Shown: positions 5,756 through 14,699 of the stretch, in pieces
Position numbering within the stretch: position 1 is the first letter of the stretch
Layout: every line of letters begins with the position of its first letter
From: a virus
IMG/VR virus record: IMGVR_UViG_3300042367_000066
Span: 1-64,000 of that record
Direction: 5' to 3' (one strand)
Length of the DNA: 64,000 bases
The notes under the pieces: model-generated
Database searches by the model: none
Seen by the model: only the letters and a program-made list of their open reading frames with translations
Told to the model about the DNA's origin: nothing
Translations under genes and position numbers: made by a program

Positions 5756-5893
5756 ATGCCATTGAAAAAGGGAAGTAGTCAGAAGGTAATATCAGCAAAT
5801 ATAAAGATGGAGTTGAAAAAAAATCCATCGATGAGTCAAAAACAAGCAATAGCAATCGCCTTATCTAAGGCAGGTAAAACAAAGAAAAAATGA
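5756..5893 (+). CDS. Very small basic protein (45 aa)
   Basis: The 45-residue frame begins [20 protein letters not shown] and includes [19 protein letters not shown], a pattern (KGSS.KVIS.NI..E...G.....AIAIAL.KAG) recurrent in tiny proteins of many phages, usually near structural genes. The function is unknown. The next gene starts inside its last codons (5890). Confidence 0.75.
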   Translation: MPLKKGSSQKVISANIKMELKKNPSMSQKQAIAIALSKAGKTKKK

Positions 5894-6003
5894 AAAAAGT
5901 ATCAGCAAAGTGTTCGTCTAAGATGACTAAAAAAGAAGTGAAACCAGTTCAGAAAAAAGAGAAGTTTGACTTCATGAAGATGATCGCGAACAAGAAGAAG
6001 TAA
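5890..6003 (+). CDS. Very small lysine-rich protein (37 aa)
   Basis: Thirty-seven residues starting [18 protein letters not shown], with about one third lysine and one cysteine. It overlaps both neighbours (4 nt with the preceding gene, TAATG with the next), which supports real translation. No family recognised. Confidence 0.55.
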   Translation: MKKVSAKCSSKMTKKEVKPVQKKEKFDFMKMIANKKK

Positions 6004-6278
6004 TGCCAGGAAGGACAGCCAAATACTACGCAGCTAACCCAGAGGCTAAGAAGAAACACAACGACTACCAGAAGGAGTACAACAAGTCCCCTGATCAGGT
6101 AAAGAAGCGTGTCGAACTTAACGCTATTAACAGAAAACGTGGCACGTACGGTAACCAAGACGGACTAGATGCTAGCCACACAAAGAGTGGTGTAGTTATG
6201 AAGAGCGCGTCATCAAATCGCGGATCTAAATGTGCTATGCCTGGAGACAAGAGAGCAAGAGGAACTAAAAACAAATAA
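6003..6278 (+). CDS. Basic small phage protein (91 aa), NRKRGTYGNQDG type
   Basis: A highly basic 91-residue protein: KYYAANPEAKKKHNDYQKEY, then NRKRGTYGNQDGLDASHTK and a Ser/Lys/Arg-rich tail. This order recalls a conserved family of small basic proteins in many phages, sometimes loosely labelled HNH-like, but the histidines and asparagines do not form a clear HNH motif here. Possibly a DNA-binding virion component. Confidence 0.7.
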   Translation: MPGRTAKYYAANPEAKKKHNDYQKEYNKSPDQVKKRVELNAINRKRGTYGNQDGLDASHTKSGVVMKSASSNRGSKCAMPGDKRARGTKNK

Positions 6279-6280
6279 AA

Positions 6281-6763
6281 ATGGCATACAAGAGAATAGA
6301 CCCTACATTTAACAAGGATCCAGAAATTAAGAAGACTACTATTCAGAATCCAGATGGTACAACAACGTATAGAGACACATGGTCTTCAAAAAAACCAGCC
6401 AGGTCGTCATCGTTTAAATCACCTGAAGCAAAACAAGGGGCAAAAACAAGTTACGTAGCTAAGAAGTCTACTCCTGCACAGACTACATCTGGATCTAGAG
6501 AGATAACATCAATACCGTCACTAAAGCCAGTTGGTACAATGTCTAAAGAGATAACTGCTCCTGTAGATATTAAAGTTCCAGTAAAGACTGCTACAAGAAA
6601 GGAAAGGTTTGAGAGCGATAAGTCAACTTGGCAGAAGGATCACCCTGGAAAGGTCTGGGAGGATAGATATAAAGACACTGAGACATCTAAAACTGAAAGA
6701 GAGTGGAAGGGTGGAGGAATTTTTAAAGAAAAAAAAGCAGTAAAACTTTGTAAAACTTGTTAA
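6281..6763 (+). CDS. Low-complexity basic protein (160 aa)
   Basis: Rich in Lys, Thr, Ser and Pro, with little predicted fold (RIDPTFNKDPEIKKTTIQNP at the start, a repetitive middle). It ends in a short cysteine motif CKTC. It sits in the operon of basic small proteins two bases after the preceding stop. No family is recognised; a minor virion or DNA-associated protein is only a guess. Confidence 0.65.
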   Translation: MAYKRIDPTFNKDPEIKKTTIQNPDGTTTYRDTWSSKKPARSSSFKSPEAKQGAKTSYVAKKSTPAQTTSGSREITSIPSLKPVGTMSKEITAPVDIKVPVKTATRKERFESDKSTWQKDHPGKVWEDRYKDTETSKTEREWKGGGIFKEKKAVKLCKTC

Positions 6764-6764
6764 T

Positions 6765-6923
6765 ATGCTACTAGGAGATAGAATAGAACAGATAACAACA
6801 GCAACTGGAGTTAAGAAGGTTGTAGAGAAGGTTGCCAAGGCAGCAAACAAGGACTGTGGATGCGCAAAGAGAAAAGAGGCGCTAAACAATCCAGATCTAT
6901 TAATTAATAAAATATTAAAGTAA
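6765..6923 (+). CDS. Small CGC-motif protein (52 aa)
   Basis: Fifty-two residues: MLLGDRIEQITTATGVKK, a lysine/alanine-rich helix, then DCGCAKRKEALNNPD. The pattern (LGD.I..IT..TG......K........CGC..R...LN) matches a widespread family of tiny phage proteins of unknown role, in which the CxC pair is conserved. The stop shares bases with the next start (TAATG). Confidence 0.7.
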   Translation: MLLGDRIEQITTATGVKKVVEKVAKAANKDCGCAKRKEALNNPDLLINKILK

Positions 6924-7189
6924 TGGCATATCAAAAATTACAGCAGACCAGAGCAAAGGCGGTAGTAAAGTCTGACACAGTAGACATAACAACCCCAAGC
7001 TCAGAAGACGGACTATCAGTAGAACCTTGTGTACTTTACACAGGATCAGGAGGTACGATTCGTGTGCTTACAGCAGGAGGAGACGACGTGACGTTGGCAT
7101 CAGTTCCAGCAGGAGTTGTTCTACCAATACAGATAGTTCGAGTATTCTCATCAACAACAAACGCGACTGGTATGGTTGCCCTTTGGTAA
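6923..7189 (+). CDS. Small beta-rich protein, possible virion component (88 aa)
   Basis: An 88-residue protein with alternating hydrophobic strands (LSVEPCVLYTGSGGTIRVLT, then PAGVVLPIQIVRVFSSTTNA). The strand-turn pattern and its lack of catalytic motifs fit a small structural or decoration-type protein seen in many phages next to lysis genes. Function not known. Confidence 0.65.
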   Translation: MAYQKLQQTRAKAVVKSDTVDITTPSSEDGLSVEPCVLYTGSGGTIRVLTAGGDDVTLASVPAGVVLPIQIVRVFSSTTNATGMVALW

Positions 7190-7190
7190 G

Positions 7191-7373
7191 ATGAGCAGGG
7201 AGCAGATAGACGTAATACTGAACAAGTTTATAAGCAGAAAGCTACTAGTTTTTGCAATAGCTTGTATGGCACTATTCGCAGGTGACCTAACGTCTCAGGA
7301 CTGGGTTGTTATAGCAACTGCCTATATTAGTATTCAAGGATTTACGGACATAGTAAAATCACTGAAGAGCTAA
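7191..7373 (+). CDS. Small membrane protein, holin candidate (60 aa)
   Basis: I start at the ATG at 7191 (MSREQIDVILNKFISRK), one base after the preceding stop. The hydrophobic segments LLVFAIACMALFAG and WVVIATAYISIQGFTDI give one to two membrane spans in 60 residues. Placed directly before a second membrane protein, a DUF5675 lytic-type enzyme and a spanin, it is a holin candidate. Confidence 0.6.
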   Translation: MSREQIDVILNKFISRKLLVFAIACMALFAGDLTSQDWVVIATAYISIQGFTDIVKSLKS

Positions 7374-7567
7374 TGGAATCAACTAGGCTATACATAATAA
7401 ACTCGTTAACATTCTTTATTACGTTTACAAACATTGAGAATACACTGAAGATACTGTTGCTGTTATTATCTATTATATACACTGCGGTTAAAATTTACGA
7501 AATATTTAAGAGAAATGAAGATAGAAGTAAAGAGATTACACAGGACAGAGAACTCGACGATAGGTGA
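7373..7567 (+). CDS. Small membrane protein of the lysis cassette (64 aa)
   Basis: Sixty-four residues with one or two hydrophobic spans (IINSLTFFITF; TLKILLLLLSIIYTAVKIY) and a strongly charged C-terminus (KRNEDRSKEITQDRELDDR). It overlaps the start of the DUF5675 gene by 53 nt. It could be a second holin, an antiholin or a membrane anchor; the sequence alone does not decide. Confidence 0.6.
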   Translation: MESTRLYIINSLTFFITFTNIENTLKILLLLLSIIYTAVKIYEIFKRNEDRSKEITQDRELDDR

Positions 7568-7898
7568 GCTAACCATTGACGGAAAGTTTGAGTGCTACAC
7601 CTTAGAGGATAAGGAGAGAGATGTAAAGATAAAGAGAGAGACAGCAATACCTAAGGGTACGTACAAGGTTATAATCAACCAGTCAAACAGGTTCAAGAAG
7701 CTGCTACCATTATTAATAAACGTTCCTAACTTCGAAGGAATTCGTATACACCCTGGTAACTCGAATCACGACACAGAGGGTTGCATACTTGTTGGAATGA
7801 ATAGATCAGTTGACTACATCACAAAGTCAAGGAAGGCTTTCGACTCTTTGTTTAAAAAGATGCAAGGCGCTAAGAATATAACCATAACCATATCATGA
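7515..7898 (+). CDS. DUF5675 protein, probable cell-wall enzyme
   Basis: A 127-residue protein with the DUF5675 signature: TIGELTIDG and CYTLED near the start, AIPKGTYKV (45-52), NVPNFEGIRIHPGNSNHDTEGC (69-90) and ILVG. The His79 to Cys90 arrangement (IHPGN...TEGC) recalls the active site of L,D-transpeptidase-like enzymes, and the family often lies in phage lysis modules. Here it lies between membrane proteins and a spanin, so it is the best endolysin candidate in the window. The catalytic role is inference. Confidence 0.75.
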   Translation: MKIEVKRLHRTENSTIGELTIDGKFECYTLEDKERDVKIKRETAIPKGTYKVIINQSNRFKKLLPLLINVPNFEGIRIHPGNSNHDTEGCILVGMNRSVDYITKSRKAFDSLFKKMQGAKNITITIS

Positions 7899-8383
7899 CA
7901 AATCATAATAGGAACTACATATACTTCTGGATATGTATTTTAATATCAACATTGGCAGTGTTGCTAGCATCATGTTCTACTAGGAAGGTAGTGATAGATG
8001 AGGTTAAGAAGGATTCTGTGTCGCAAATATCGGTTAAAATTGCGACAAAAGAGGTTGTCGATGTCAAGAACGAGACAGATATATTTATAGAGGAGTTCAC
8101 AGTAACTCCACTAGACACGTGTAAAGACATAGTAATAGATGGTAAGGTTTACAAGAACGTTACTATTAACTATAAAAAGACAAAAGACAAGTCTGTATAT
8201 ACCGAGAAAAAAATAGAGTCTAAAATCGAAGATAAACAACAAACTATAACAGTTGTTGAAAAAATAAAAAAGAAAGAGGTTGATAGGACATCCTTAAATA
8301 TTCTCTGGATAATAATAATATCACTTATAATAGTATTATGGCTAAACAAACAGTATCTATTAAGTCTGTTAAGAAGGATATAA
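7895..8383 (+). CDS. Unimolecular spanin candidate (lipoprotein with C-terminal membrane span)
   Basis: 162 residues. The N-terminal signal has a lipobox L24-A25-S26-C27, so Cys27 would be lipidated and placed in the outer membrane. The middle (30-130) is charged and beta/coiled in character. The C-terminus carries a membrane span at about 134-153 (LNILWIIIISLIIVLWL) for the inner membrane. One protein tied to both membranes is the u-spanin design that completes lysis of diderm hosts. It follows the DUF5675 enzyme with a 4-nt overlap. Confidence 0.75.
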   Translation: MTNHNRNYIYFWICILISTLAVLLASCSTRKVVIDEVKKDSVSQISVKIATKEVVDVKNETDIFIEEFTVTPLDTCKDIVIDGKVYKNVTINYKKTKDKSVYTEKKIESKIEDKQQTITVVEKIKKKEVDRTSLNILWIIIISLIIVLWLNKQYLLSLLRRI

Positions 8384-8472
8384 ATAGACCAGGAGTACAC
8401 TCTAAAAATTCATCGTCTAAATTAAAATCTAGTAAAAACTATAAAAAATCCTATAAAGGACAAGGAAGATGA
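8338..8472 (+). CDS. Small basic protein overlapping spanin and fibre genes (44 aa)
   Basis: Forty-four residues, Lys/Ser-rich (MAKQTVSIKSVKKDINRPGV, then HSKNSSSKLK). Its start is inside the spanin gene and its stop shares four bases with the start of the 1153-residue fibre. It resembles other tiny basic K/S-rich phage proteins. Supported mainly by the tight overlaps. Confidence 0.6.
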   Translation: MAKQTVSIKSVKKDINRPGVHSKNSSSKLKSSKNYKKSYKGQGR

Positions 8473-11400
8473 CAAAAATAAGTGTTTATAATATAGATGA
8501 GTACGTAACGGCAGACGACAAGTGGATAGGAACGGACGTAAACACGTATAATAAGACTAAGAACTTTACTCCAAGGAAGCTATCACATTACTTTAACAAC
8601 AACCAGGTAATAAATACTGGTGTAGATCTACTGTACAAGTACTTCACAATAACTCCTCCAGAGACAAGGCCTACTGGAACACTGTCATTTGAGACAGAGA
8701 TAGGGCCTACAGTTAATTTCTCTGCAATAAGCACGTTCCTACTTAGTAACACAACACTAAAGGGAAACTACATAGTAGAGTTCTTTGATTTCTTGGTTGG
8801 TACAAATGTTTTAATGTACAAGGCTAAGAATATAAACCTGTTCGGAAGCTACAAGATATTGTCTGTAGAAGAGTATCTACCAGAGCCTAACTTCCTTGTT
8901 GTAAACATAGAGTTTATAGAGGGTAACGGATTTATAGAAGAGGACGAGGACTACATGATATCACTTATAGATATTAGTAGCGGAGGTGGAGGATCTCAGA
9001 ATCTTCAACAGGTTACAGATGAAGGATCGACTACTACTAATCCTATAACTGCTGCGTCATTTATAAAGCAAGGCGGAACAGGAACTAATATATTATTAGA
9101 TAATGGGAACACTGTTTCCTTATCTTCTATTGGTGGTAACACAAACTTATCTACGTCTCAGACTGCAAGTAACTTTACAATTAATAGCGATACTGGTACA
9201 GACGCAAGTGTTCCTTTAGGAAATGGAACTTTAGCAGGAGCTACTTTAAATGATTATACAACTGCTGAAAAGAATAAATTAGGTGGCATTGCACCTGGTG
9301 CAAACGTAGGTGTTGTACCAAATTCTCCTATAACTGGAGCGACAAAGACAAAGATAACATACGACTCTAAAGGACTTGTTACAGCAGGAGTAGACGCAAC
9401 CACAGCAGACATAACGGACTCAACAAATAAGAGATACGTGACAGATGCAAACTTGACTGTTCTAGGAAACACAAGCGGTACAAATACTGGTGACCAAAAT
9501 TTACAACAAGTTACTAATTTAGGTGCAACTACTACTAATCCAATAACTATTACTGTTGGAGATGTAGGAGCAAATGGTATTACTTCATATTCATCTCAAG
9601 GATATGGTGTCAGAGGAGAATCAAGCGAAAATTATGGTGTTTATGGAATTTCAACATCGACAGCAGGTGTTTATGGAACTTCAGAAAGTGGATATGGCGT
9701 TGAAGGATATTCTGAATCAGGAATAGCTGTACGTGGTTCGGCTATAACAGGATATGGCATAGAATCATATTCTTATAGTGGAAGAGCAATATCTGCAACT
9801 TCTGATATTGGAACTGGTTTATATGCTAATTCTGAATTTATTGGAGCATCTATTTATTCTAATGGAATAGGCTTACAGGTAAATGGTAATGGTACAATAG
9901 CTATTGACGTTATTTTAGGTAACTCAAATAAAGGACTTGTTATTAACAGTGGAACATCTTCAACAGGTAATTTTATAGAGTTAGCAAAAAATTCAGTTAA
10001 TAAACTAACAGTAAACCAAGCAGGAGAGTTAATTGCGCAAAAATTAATAAAAGAGGGGGGATTTGATAATCAATTCCTAAAGGCCGATGGTTCAGTTGAT
10101 AATAATACATACCTAACCTCTGCTGATTTACCATCTACATTAGATCTATACGCCACAACATCACCTGACCCAGTTATACCAGGATATACTGCATTAGTTA
10201 GAAACATAGCCGATTCAAGATATAATACAACTGCGGTTGACGTACCAACTCCTACAATTACTGGTACTTTAGCATCTCCTACGTTTTGCGGAGCAGTAAT
10301 TAGTGATCCTAGTATCTTATTAGGTAATCCTGGAGTATTTAACTTCTCAGTAATTGGTAAGATAAGAAGAACAGGCGGTTCTACATCTAGTGGTGCAGAC
10401 TTCTTTTATAGCATTTATAAGAGAGATACATCAGGAGTTGAAACATTAATAGCAGATAGCGCTCCAGTTGCCGTACCTGCTAACGGAGGAATTTATATCG
10501 AGTATATTTCAATAGCATTATGGAATAATGGTATCTTCTTAAGTACGGATAGAGTAGTTTTAAAATTCTATGGAATTCAATCAGGTACAGGTAGTGGAGC
10601 TACTTATGAGTTTCAATTTGGAGGCGCTGACCCAGTAAGGGGTACAGCGGCAATATCTTCTGCAATAATACCTAACATTTACTTAAAGGATTTAGCTGAT
10701 GTTGAGAAAACCCCAGCATTGAACAATGAGGTGTTGTATTGGAATGACTCTGCTTCGCTATGGGAACACTCACTAGTTGAAAATTTAGTTCCAGATGCAA
10801 GTGCAACTCAGAAGGGATTAGTTACAACAGGAACGCAAACATTTGCTGGAGCAAAAACATTTACAGGAGCAATAGGCGCAAGTAATTTAAGTGGAACAAA
10901 TACAGGTGACCAAGACTTACAGTCTGTTACAACTAAAGGAGCAAGTACTACTAATGCAATAACCGTTACTTCTTCCGTCATCGCTATAACAGGTAATTCC
11001 ACTGAGCAAATCGGCGTATATGGGACTTCTGTTTCAGGCACAGGAATAGCTGGAACTTCTATTGATGATGTGGGTGCATATGGAAGCTCTACTAACGCAG
11101 TAGGAGGAGTTTTTAATACTGTCAACGGTGCTAATATTGCTCAATTTCAAACAGGCTTTGATATAAAGGCAACAGTTAAAGCTGATGGAACTTTTGCAGG
11201 AACAGGATTAAACGCTTCAGGACAAACTATAAACACCATAGCTTCATTTGACGCTAATAAAAACGTAGTTAGTTTATCTACCGCAACCTATCCAAGTCTT
11301 ACTGAATTAGCGCTATTAAAAGGAGTTTCAGGAAGTTCTGTTCAAACACAATTAGATGGAAAACAAGCTACATTATCATCTACTGTAAACATTAAATCTA

Positions 11401-11930
11401 TAAACGGAAATGATATTTTAGGAAGTGGCAATTTAACTATAACTGCAGCTCCTGAAGAATTAGCAGCTTTTAGAATGTTGGCTAATAATTCAGCAGTAAC
11501 AGCAGTCCCAACAGTACAAGTTTTTAAAGATATAGGGGAACAAGATTATATCTTGTCGCCTACATTTACTCCAATTACTGGACCTACAAATATTATTTCA
11601 AATACATATAAATATGAACAAGTAGGTAGTTTAGTAACTGTTAGAGTAAATTTAATTTATACTACTGCTGGAAGTATTTCACAGGTTGTTATTCCATTGC
11701 CTGCAGATATGCCAACTCCATTAGCTCCAACGGGATTAGGTGCGGCATTAGATATTTTGTACTATGGCGTGGGTATGTTTAACACTTTAACAACTTCGAT
11801 AGCAACTGTTGGTAGAACTTGTCTTTTAAGAAGAAATGTAACAAATACTGGATATGAGTTTGTATTAACACATTCAACGGCAGTATCATCAAGAGTAATA
11901 TCTTTAACCTTACAATACTTTACAGAATGA
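8469..11930 (+). CDS. Large tail fibre / receptor-binding protein (1153 aa)
   Basis: The N-terminus (MTKISVYNIDEYVTADDKWI, then GTDVNTYNKTKNFT) matches that of the 589-residue protein at 12930 and is probably the virion-attachment part. A module reading LQ(Q/S)VTxxGxxTTNxIT occurs three times (about residues 179, 345 and 818). Gly/Tyr/Ser repeats of the form VYGTSESGYGVEGYSESG follow the second. A DUF-like beta domain lies near residues 590-750, and the C-terminus (about 1040-1153) looks like a globular tip. The repetitive beta-rich build is that of a trimeric fibre recognising the host surface. Confidence 0.85.
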   Translation: MTKISVYNIDEYVTADDKWIGTDVNTYNKTKNFTPRKLSHYFNNNQVINTGVDLLYKYFTITPPETRPTGTLSFETEIGPTVNFSAISTFLLSNTTLKGNYIVEFFDFLVGTNVLMYKAKNINLFGSYKILSVEEYLPEPNFLVVNIEFIEGNGFIEEDEDYMISLIDISSGGGGSQNLQQVTDEGSTTTNPITAASFIKQGGTGTNILLDNGNTVSLSSIGGNTNLSTSQTASNFTINSDTGTDASVPLGNGTLAGATLNDYTTAEKNKLGGIAPGANVGVVPNSPITGATKTKITYDSKGLVTAGVDATTADITDSTNKRYVTDANLTVLGNTSGTNTGDQNLQQVTNLGATTTNPITITVGDVGANGITSYSSQGYGVRGESSENYGVYGISTSTAGVYGTSESGYGVEGYSESGIAVRGSAITGYGIESYSYSGRAISATSDIGTGLYANSEFIGASIYSNGIGLQVNGNGTIAIDVILGNSNKGLVINSGTSSTGNFIELAKNSVNKLTVNQAGELIAQKLIKEGGFDNQFLKADGSVDNNTYLTSADLPSTLDLYATTSPDPVIPGYTALVRNIADSRYNTTAVDVPTPTITGTLASPTFCGAVISDPSILLGNPGVFNFSVIGKIRRTGGSTSSGADFFYSIYKRDTSGVETLIADSAPVAVPANGGIYIEYISIALWNNGIFLSTDRVVLKFYGIQSGTGSGATYEFQFGGADPVRGTAAISSAIIPNIYLKDLADVEKTPALNNEVLYWNDSASLWEHSLVENLVPDASATQKGLVTTGTQTFAGAKTFTGAIGASNLSGTNTGDQDLQSVTTKGASTTNAITVTSSVIAITGNSTEQIGVYGTSVSGTGIAGTSIDDVGAYGSSTNAVGGVFNTVNGANIAQFQTGFDIKATVKADGTFAGTGLNASGQTINTIASFDANKNVVSLSTATYPSLTELALLKGVSGSSVQTQLDGKQATLSSTVNIKSINGNDILGSGNLTITAAPEELAAFRMLANNSAVTAVPTVQVFKDIGEQDYILSPTFTPITGPTNIISNTYKYEQVGSLVTVRVNLIYTTAGSISQVVIPLPADMPTPLAPTGLGAALDILYYGVGMFNTLTTSIATVGRTCLLRRNVTNTGYEFVLTHSTAVSSRVISLTLQYFTE

Positions 11931-12352
11931 AACATATAAGACAAATTAATTCAGTAGGCACAAATAGCTACACGATAGTAAAATTAGACAACTATGTAGG
12001 GGAGTTAGAAGCCCATCCAATATTAGTTGATTATTCAGATTTGTTCGAAATTTCAGAAGACGAATTACCTGCATATATACAGTATGTAAGTATACCAACT
12101 CTAACTGTTCCAGATGAGGTACAGCTATGGAGAATTAGAACTGTATTAAAACTAATGCAACTAGAAACTTCAATAGAACAAACACTAGAAACATTACCTG
12201 AACCTTCAAAGACAGCCGCAAATTACATTTGGAATTACGGAACAACAGTAGAGAGATCAAGTCAGACAGTTCTATTGCTACAGTCCGCCTTACAAATGAC
12301 TAACGAACAGGTAGACGACCTATTTATACAAGCAGAAGCGATATTATTATGA
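11927..12352 (+). CDS. Hypothetical protein after the tail fibre (141 aa)
   Basis: Begins MKHIRQINSVGTNSYTIVKL, followed by an acidic domain and a helical C-terminal half with QTLETLPEPSKTAANYIWNY and QMTNEQVDDLFIQAEAI. It overlaps the fibre stop by 4 nt. The position suggests a fibre-associated or fibre-assembly protein, and the helical C-terminal half resembles parts of phage tail proteins. Not recognised with certainty. Confidence 0.65.
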   Translation: MKHIRQINSVGTNSYTIVKLDNYVGELEAHPILVDYSDLFEISEDELPAYIQYVSIPTLTVPDEVQLWRIRTVLKLMQLETSIEQTLETLPEPSKTAANYIWNYGTTVERSSQTVLLLQSALQMTNEQVDDLFIQAEAILL

Positions 12353-12678
12353 TCTTATTTATAATTGCATACGTATTATTTCTACCATTAAGTTTAATTA
12401 ATTGGTTCTTTGTAAAAGATAAATGGGGTTATTTCAAAAGTTCAGCAGTTAATATAGACAAGTTCGGAAATAGAGAGTTTAGAACCCTATTTAATAAAGT
12501 TTTAATATTAAAAGACGGTTGTAAGTTCGGTGACATTGGAGAGACTATATCTAGTGTATTAGGTAAGAATCAATTAACAGGCACGCTTACAAGATTTGGT
12601 AAGGTTATCGTTTGGATATTAGATAAGATAGATAAGGATCATTGTTTTAAAAGCATAAATAAATCACTATCTTTGTAA
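12349..12678 (+). CDS. Small membrane-associated protein (109 aa)
   Basis: An N-terminal hydrophobic segment (ILFIIAYVLFLPLSLINWFF) is followed by a basic soluble domain with FGNREFRTLFNKVLI and GETISSVLGKNQLTGTLTRF. Similar proteins with this N-terminal span and a GETISSVLGKN-like segment occur in Bacteroidota phages near tail fibre genes. The role is unknown. The promoter element at 12668-12675 overlaps its last codons. Confidence 0.65.
   Translation: MILFIIAYVLFLPLSLINWFFVKDKWGYFKSSAVNIDKFGNREFRTLFNKVLILKDGCKFGDIGETISSVLGKNQLTGTLTRFGKVIVWILDKIDKDHCFKSINKSLSL
12668..12675 (+). promoter_or_regulatory. Bacteroidota-type promoter
   Basis: TATCTTTG lies in the last codons of the preceding gene and 20 nt before the ATG at 12695. 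The leader ends in ATCAAATG, a leader word shared with other strong-looking starts in this genome. Confidence 0.55.
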
Positions 12679-12694
12679 AAAAAAATTAAATCAA

Positions 12695-12943
12695 ATGAAA
12701 ACAATAACAGAACAAGAATTAGAAGACTTAAGAAGAGTTAACTCAGAGTTTAATACGTTAAAAGGTAAAATCGCAGACGCTGAGATTGAAATCAAGAAAC
12801 TTAACGTGTTTAAGGAAGACGTGTTCTCTAAATTAGAGACAGCGTCTTTAGATTTTAAAGAACAAGAAAAGAAACTATTAGAAGTTTACGGAAACGTAAA
12901 CATAAACCTACAAACAGGAGAGATCACAAATGACAAAAATTAG
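12695..12943 (+). CDS. Coiled-coil small protein (82 aa)
   Basis: Eighty-two residues, almost entirely helical with heptad spacing (EQELEDLRRVNSEFNTLKGK, then EIEIKKLNVFKEDVFSKLE) and a short C-terminal strand (GNVNINLQTGEI). This layout matches small coiled-coil proteins often placed before tail fibre genes, where they may act as fibre chaperones or trimerisation partners. It overlaps the next fibre by 14 nt. Confidence 0.7.
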   Translation: MKTITEQELEDLRRVNSEFNTLKGKIADAEIEIKKLNVFKEDVFSKLETASLDFKEQEKKLLEVYGNVNINLQTGEITNDKN

Positions 12944-14699
12944 CCAGTATCAAGAAGTAGCACTACCAGACGTTGATGATTTATTAATTGGAACAGATGT
13001 TGAAAATGACAATTCAACTAAGAACTTTACTATACAAAGTATAGTTGACTTAGTTAGTGCAGCTGCTGGAGTAACTCCAACGCTTCAACAGGTTACAATT
13101 GCAGGAAATGAAACTATTACAGACATAACTGCTAATAAGTTTAAAAAATCTGGTGGACTGTCATCTCAAATACTAGCAGCTAATGGAGATGTTATAACAG
13201 CGGGAGCTAACATAACAATATCTGGAGGTACAATATCTTCCTCTGGAGGAGGAGGCGGAGGAGGGATAACCTCTATAAACAGTCTAAGTGCAGCTGCACA
13301 ATCTTTAGAGGTAGGAACCACTGGTACTAACTTCAATATAAGTTCAGTAGGAACAGTTCATACGTTTAATATACCTAGTGCCTCTGTTTCAAACAGGGGT
13401 CTATTAAGTAATACAGACTGGATTAATTTTAATTCTAAGCAGGCAGACTTAGGTTATGTACCAGTGAATAGAGCTGGAGACACAATGTCAGGACTACTAG
13501 TTCTTAGTGGTGATCCAGGAGCTGCTCTAGGTGCTGCAACAAAACAGTACGTAGACAATATCTCAGGAAATGTTGTATTTAACTCTCCTGTGTACACAGC
13601 AACAACAGGCAACCTAACAGCTACCTATAGCAACGGAACGGCAGGAGTTGGAGCCACATTGACGGCAACAACAAACGGCGCGTTACAGGTAGACGGAGAG
13701 TTTCCTTTGTACTTAGACAGGGTATTAGTTTGGCAACAGACAAGTGCACTACAAAACGGTGTGTACACTGTAGACGTTGTAGGAGACTCTGTGACACCTT
13801 ACAGATTAATTAGATCTGCAGACTCAGACAACACACCTTCAGGAGAGATTAGATATGGTGACTACACTCTTATACTGTCAGGAGATACAAATGGAGGAAA
13901 GGGTTTCATATGTAACACTGTAGGAACAGTGGTAGTTGGTACCACTCCTATAACCTTTGTACAGTACAACGTGGCACAAGCTGTTACACCTGGATTTGGG
14001 TTACTTACATCATCACCAAATGTTATTGCAATAGACACCGCAATCACACAAGAAAAGATAACACTTACAACAAATGGAACTGGAGCAGCTACATTAAACC
14101 CTACTACTAATGTCTTAAATATTCCAGTTACATCTGGAGGAAGTGGAGGAATAGGAACTGTTACATCAGTAGCTGCCCTAACGCTTACTAGTATAAGTCA
14201 AACTGACCTATCAAGCACGGTAGCGAATTCAACATCAACACCAGTTATTACATTGAACGTTCCAAACGCATCTGCTACTAATAGGGGTGTGCTAACAGCT
14301 GCAAATTGGACAACGTTTAATAATAAACAAGACGCACTTTCTAGTTTAAATATAAAAACGGTTGGAGGCACGTCTTTAATTGGACCAGGAGATGTCCCAT
14401 TAATATACAGTGTGTTAGAAAAAACAGCTAACTACACATTAACTTCAGCTGATAACGGAAGGGTAATTATATTTACAGCTCCAGTGCCAGCAACTCCTTT
14501 AGTGCTAACAGTACCTTTGTCTTTGCCAGATGGGTTTGAGTGCACGTTTGTGACAATGGACTCAACGCTATTGACAGTAACTCCAGCAGTTGGGGTAACA
14601 CTATATAACAACTCAGCCTTAACTATGTTTCCTAAGTTAAGTTTTACACTAAAGAGAATAGTAACTCCAAATGCATTTATAACTTCAGGAAACCTATGA
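12930..14699 (+). CDS. Second tail fibre protein (589 aa)
   Basis: The N-terminus [20 protein letters not shown] with [14 protein letters not shown] aligns with that of the 1153-residue fibre, pointing to the same docking site on the virion. A glycine run near residue 108, the module LQQVTIAG at about 50 and repeated VTSVAxLT-type strands follow. The region around residues 210-350 resembles a depolymerase- or fibre-type beta domain, and the last 90 residues form a separate beta tip. Probably a receptor-binding or branching fibre. It overlaps the next gene by 4 nt. Confidence 0.8.
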   Translation: MTKISQYQEVALPDVDDLLIGTDVENDNSTKNFTIQSIVDLVSAAAGVTPTLQQVTIAGNETITDITANKFKKSGGLSSQILAANGDVITAGANITISGGTISSSGGGGGGGITSINSLSAAAQSLEVGTTGTNFNISSVGTVHTFNIPSASVSNRGLLSNTDWINFNSKQADLGYVPVNRAGDTMSGLLVLSGDPGAALGAATKQYVDNISGNVVFNSPVYTATTGNLTATYSNGTAGVGATLTATTNGALQVDGEFPLYLDRVLVWQQTSALQNGVYTVDVVGDSVTPYRLIRSADSDNTPSGEIRYGDYTLILSGDTNGGKGFICNTVGTVVVGTTPITFVQYNVAQAVTPGFGLLTSSPNVIAIDTAITQEKITLTTNGTGAATLNPTTNVLNIPVTSGGSGGIGTVTSVAALTLTSISQTDLSSTVANSTSTPVITLNVPNASATNRGVLTAANWTTFNNKQDALSSLNIKTVGGTSLIGPGDVPLIYSVLEKTANYTLTSADNGRVIIFTAPVPATPLVLTVPLSLPDGFECTFVTMDSTLLTVTPAVGVTLYNNSALTMFPKLSFTLKRIVTPNAFITSGNL

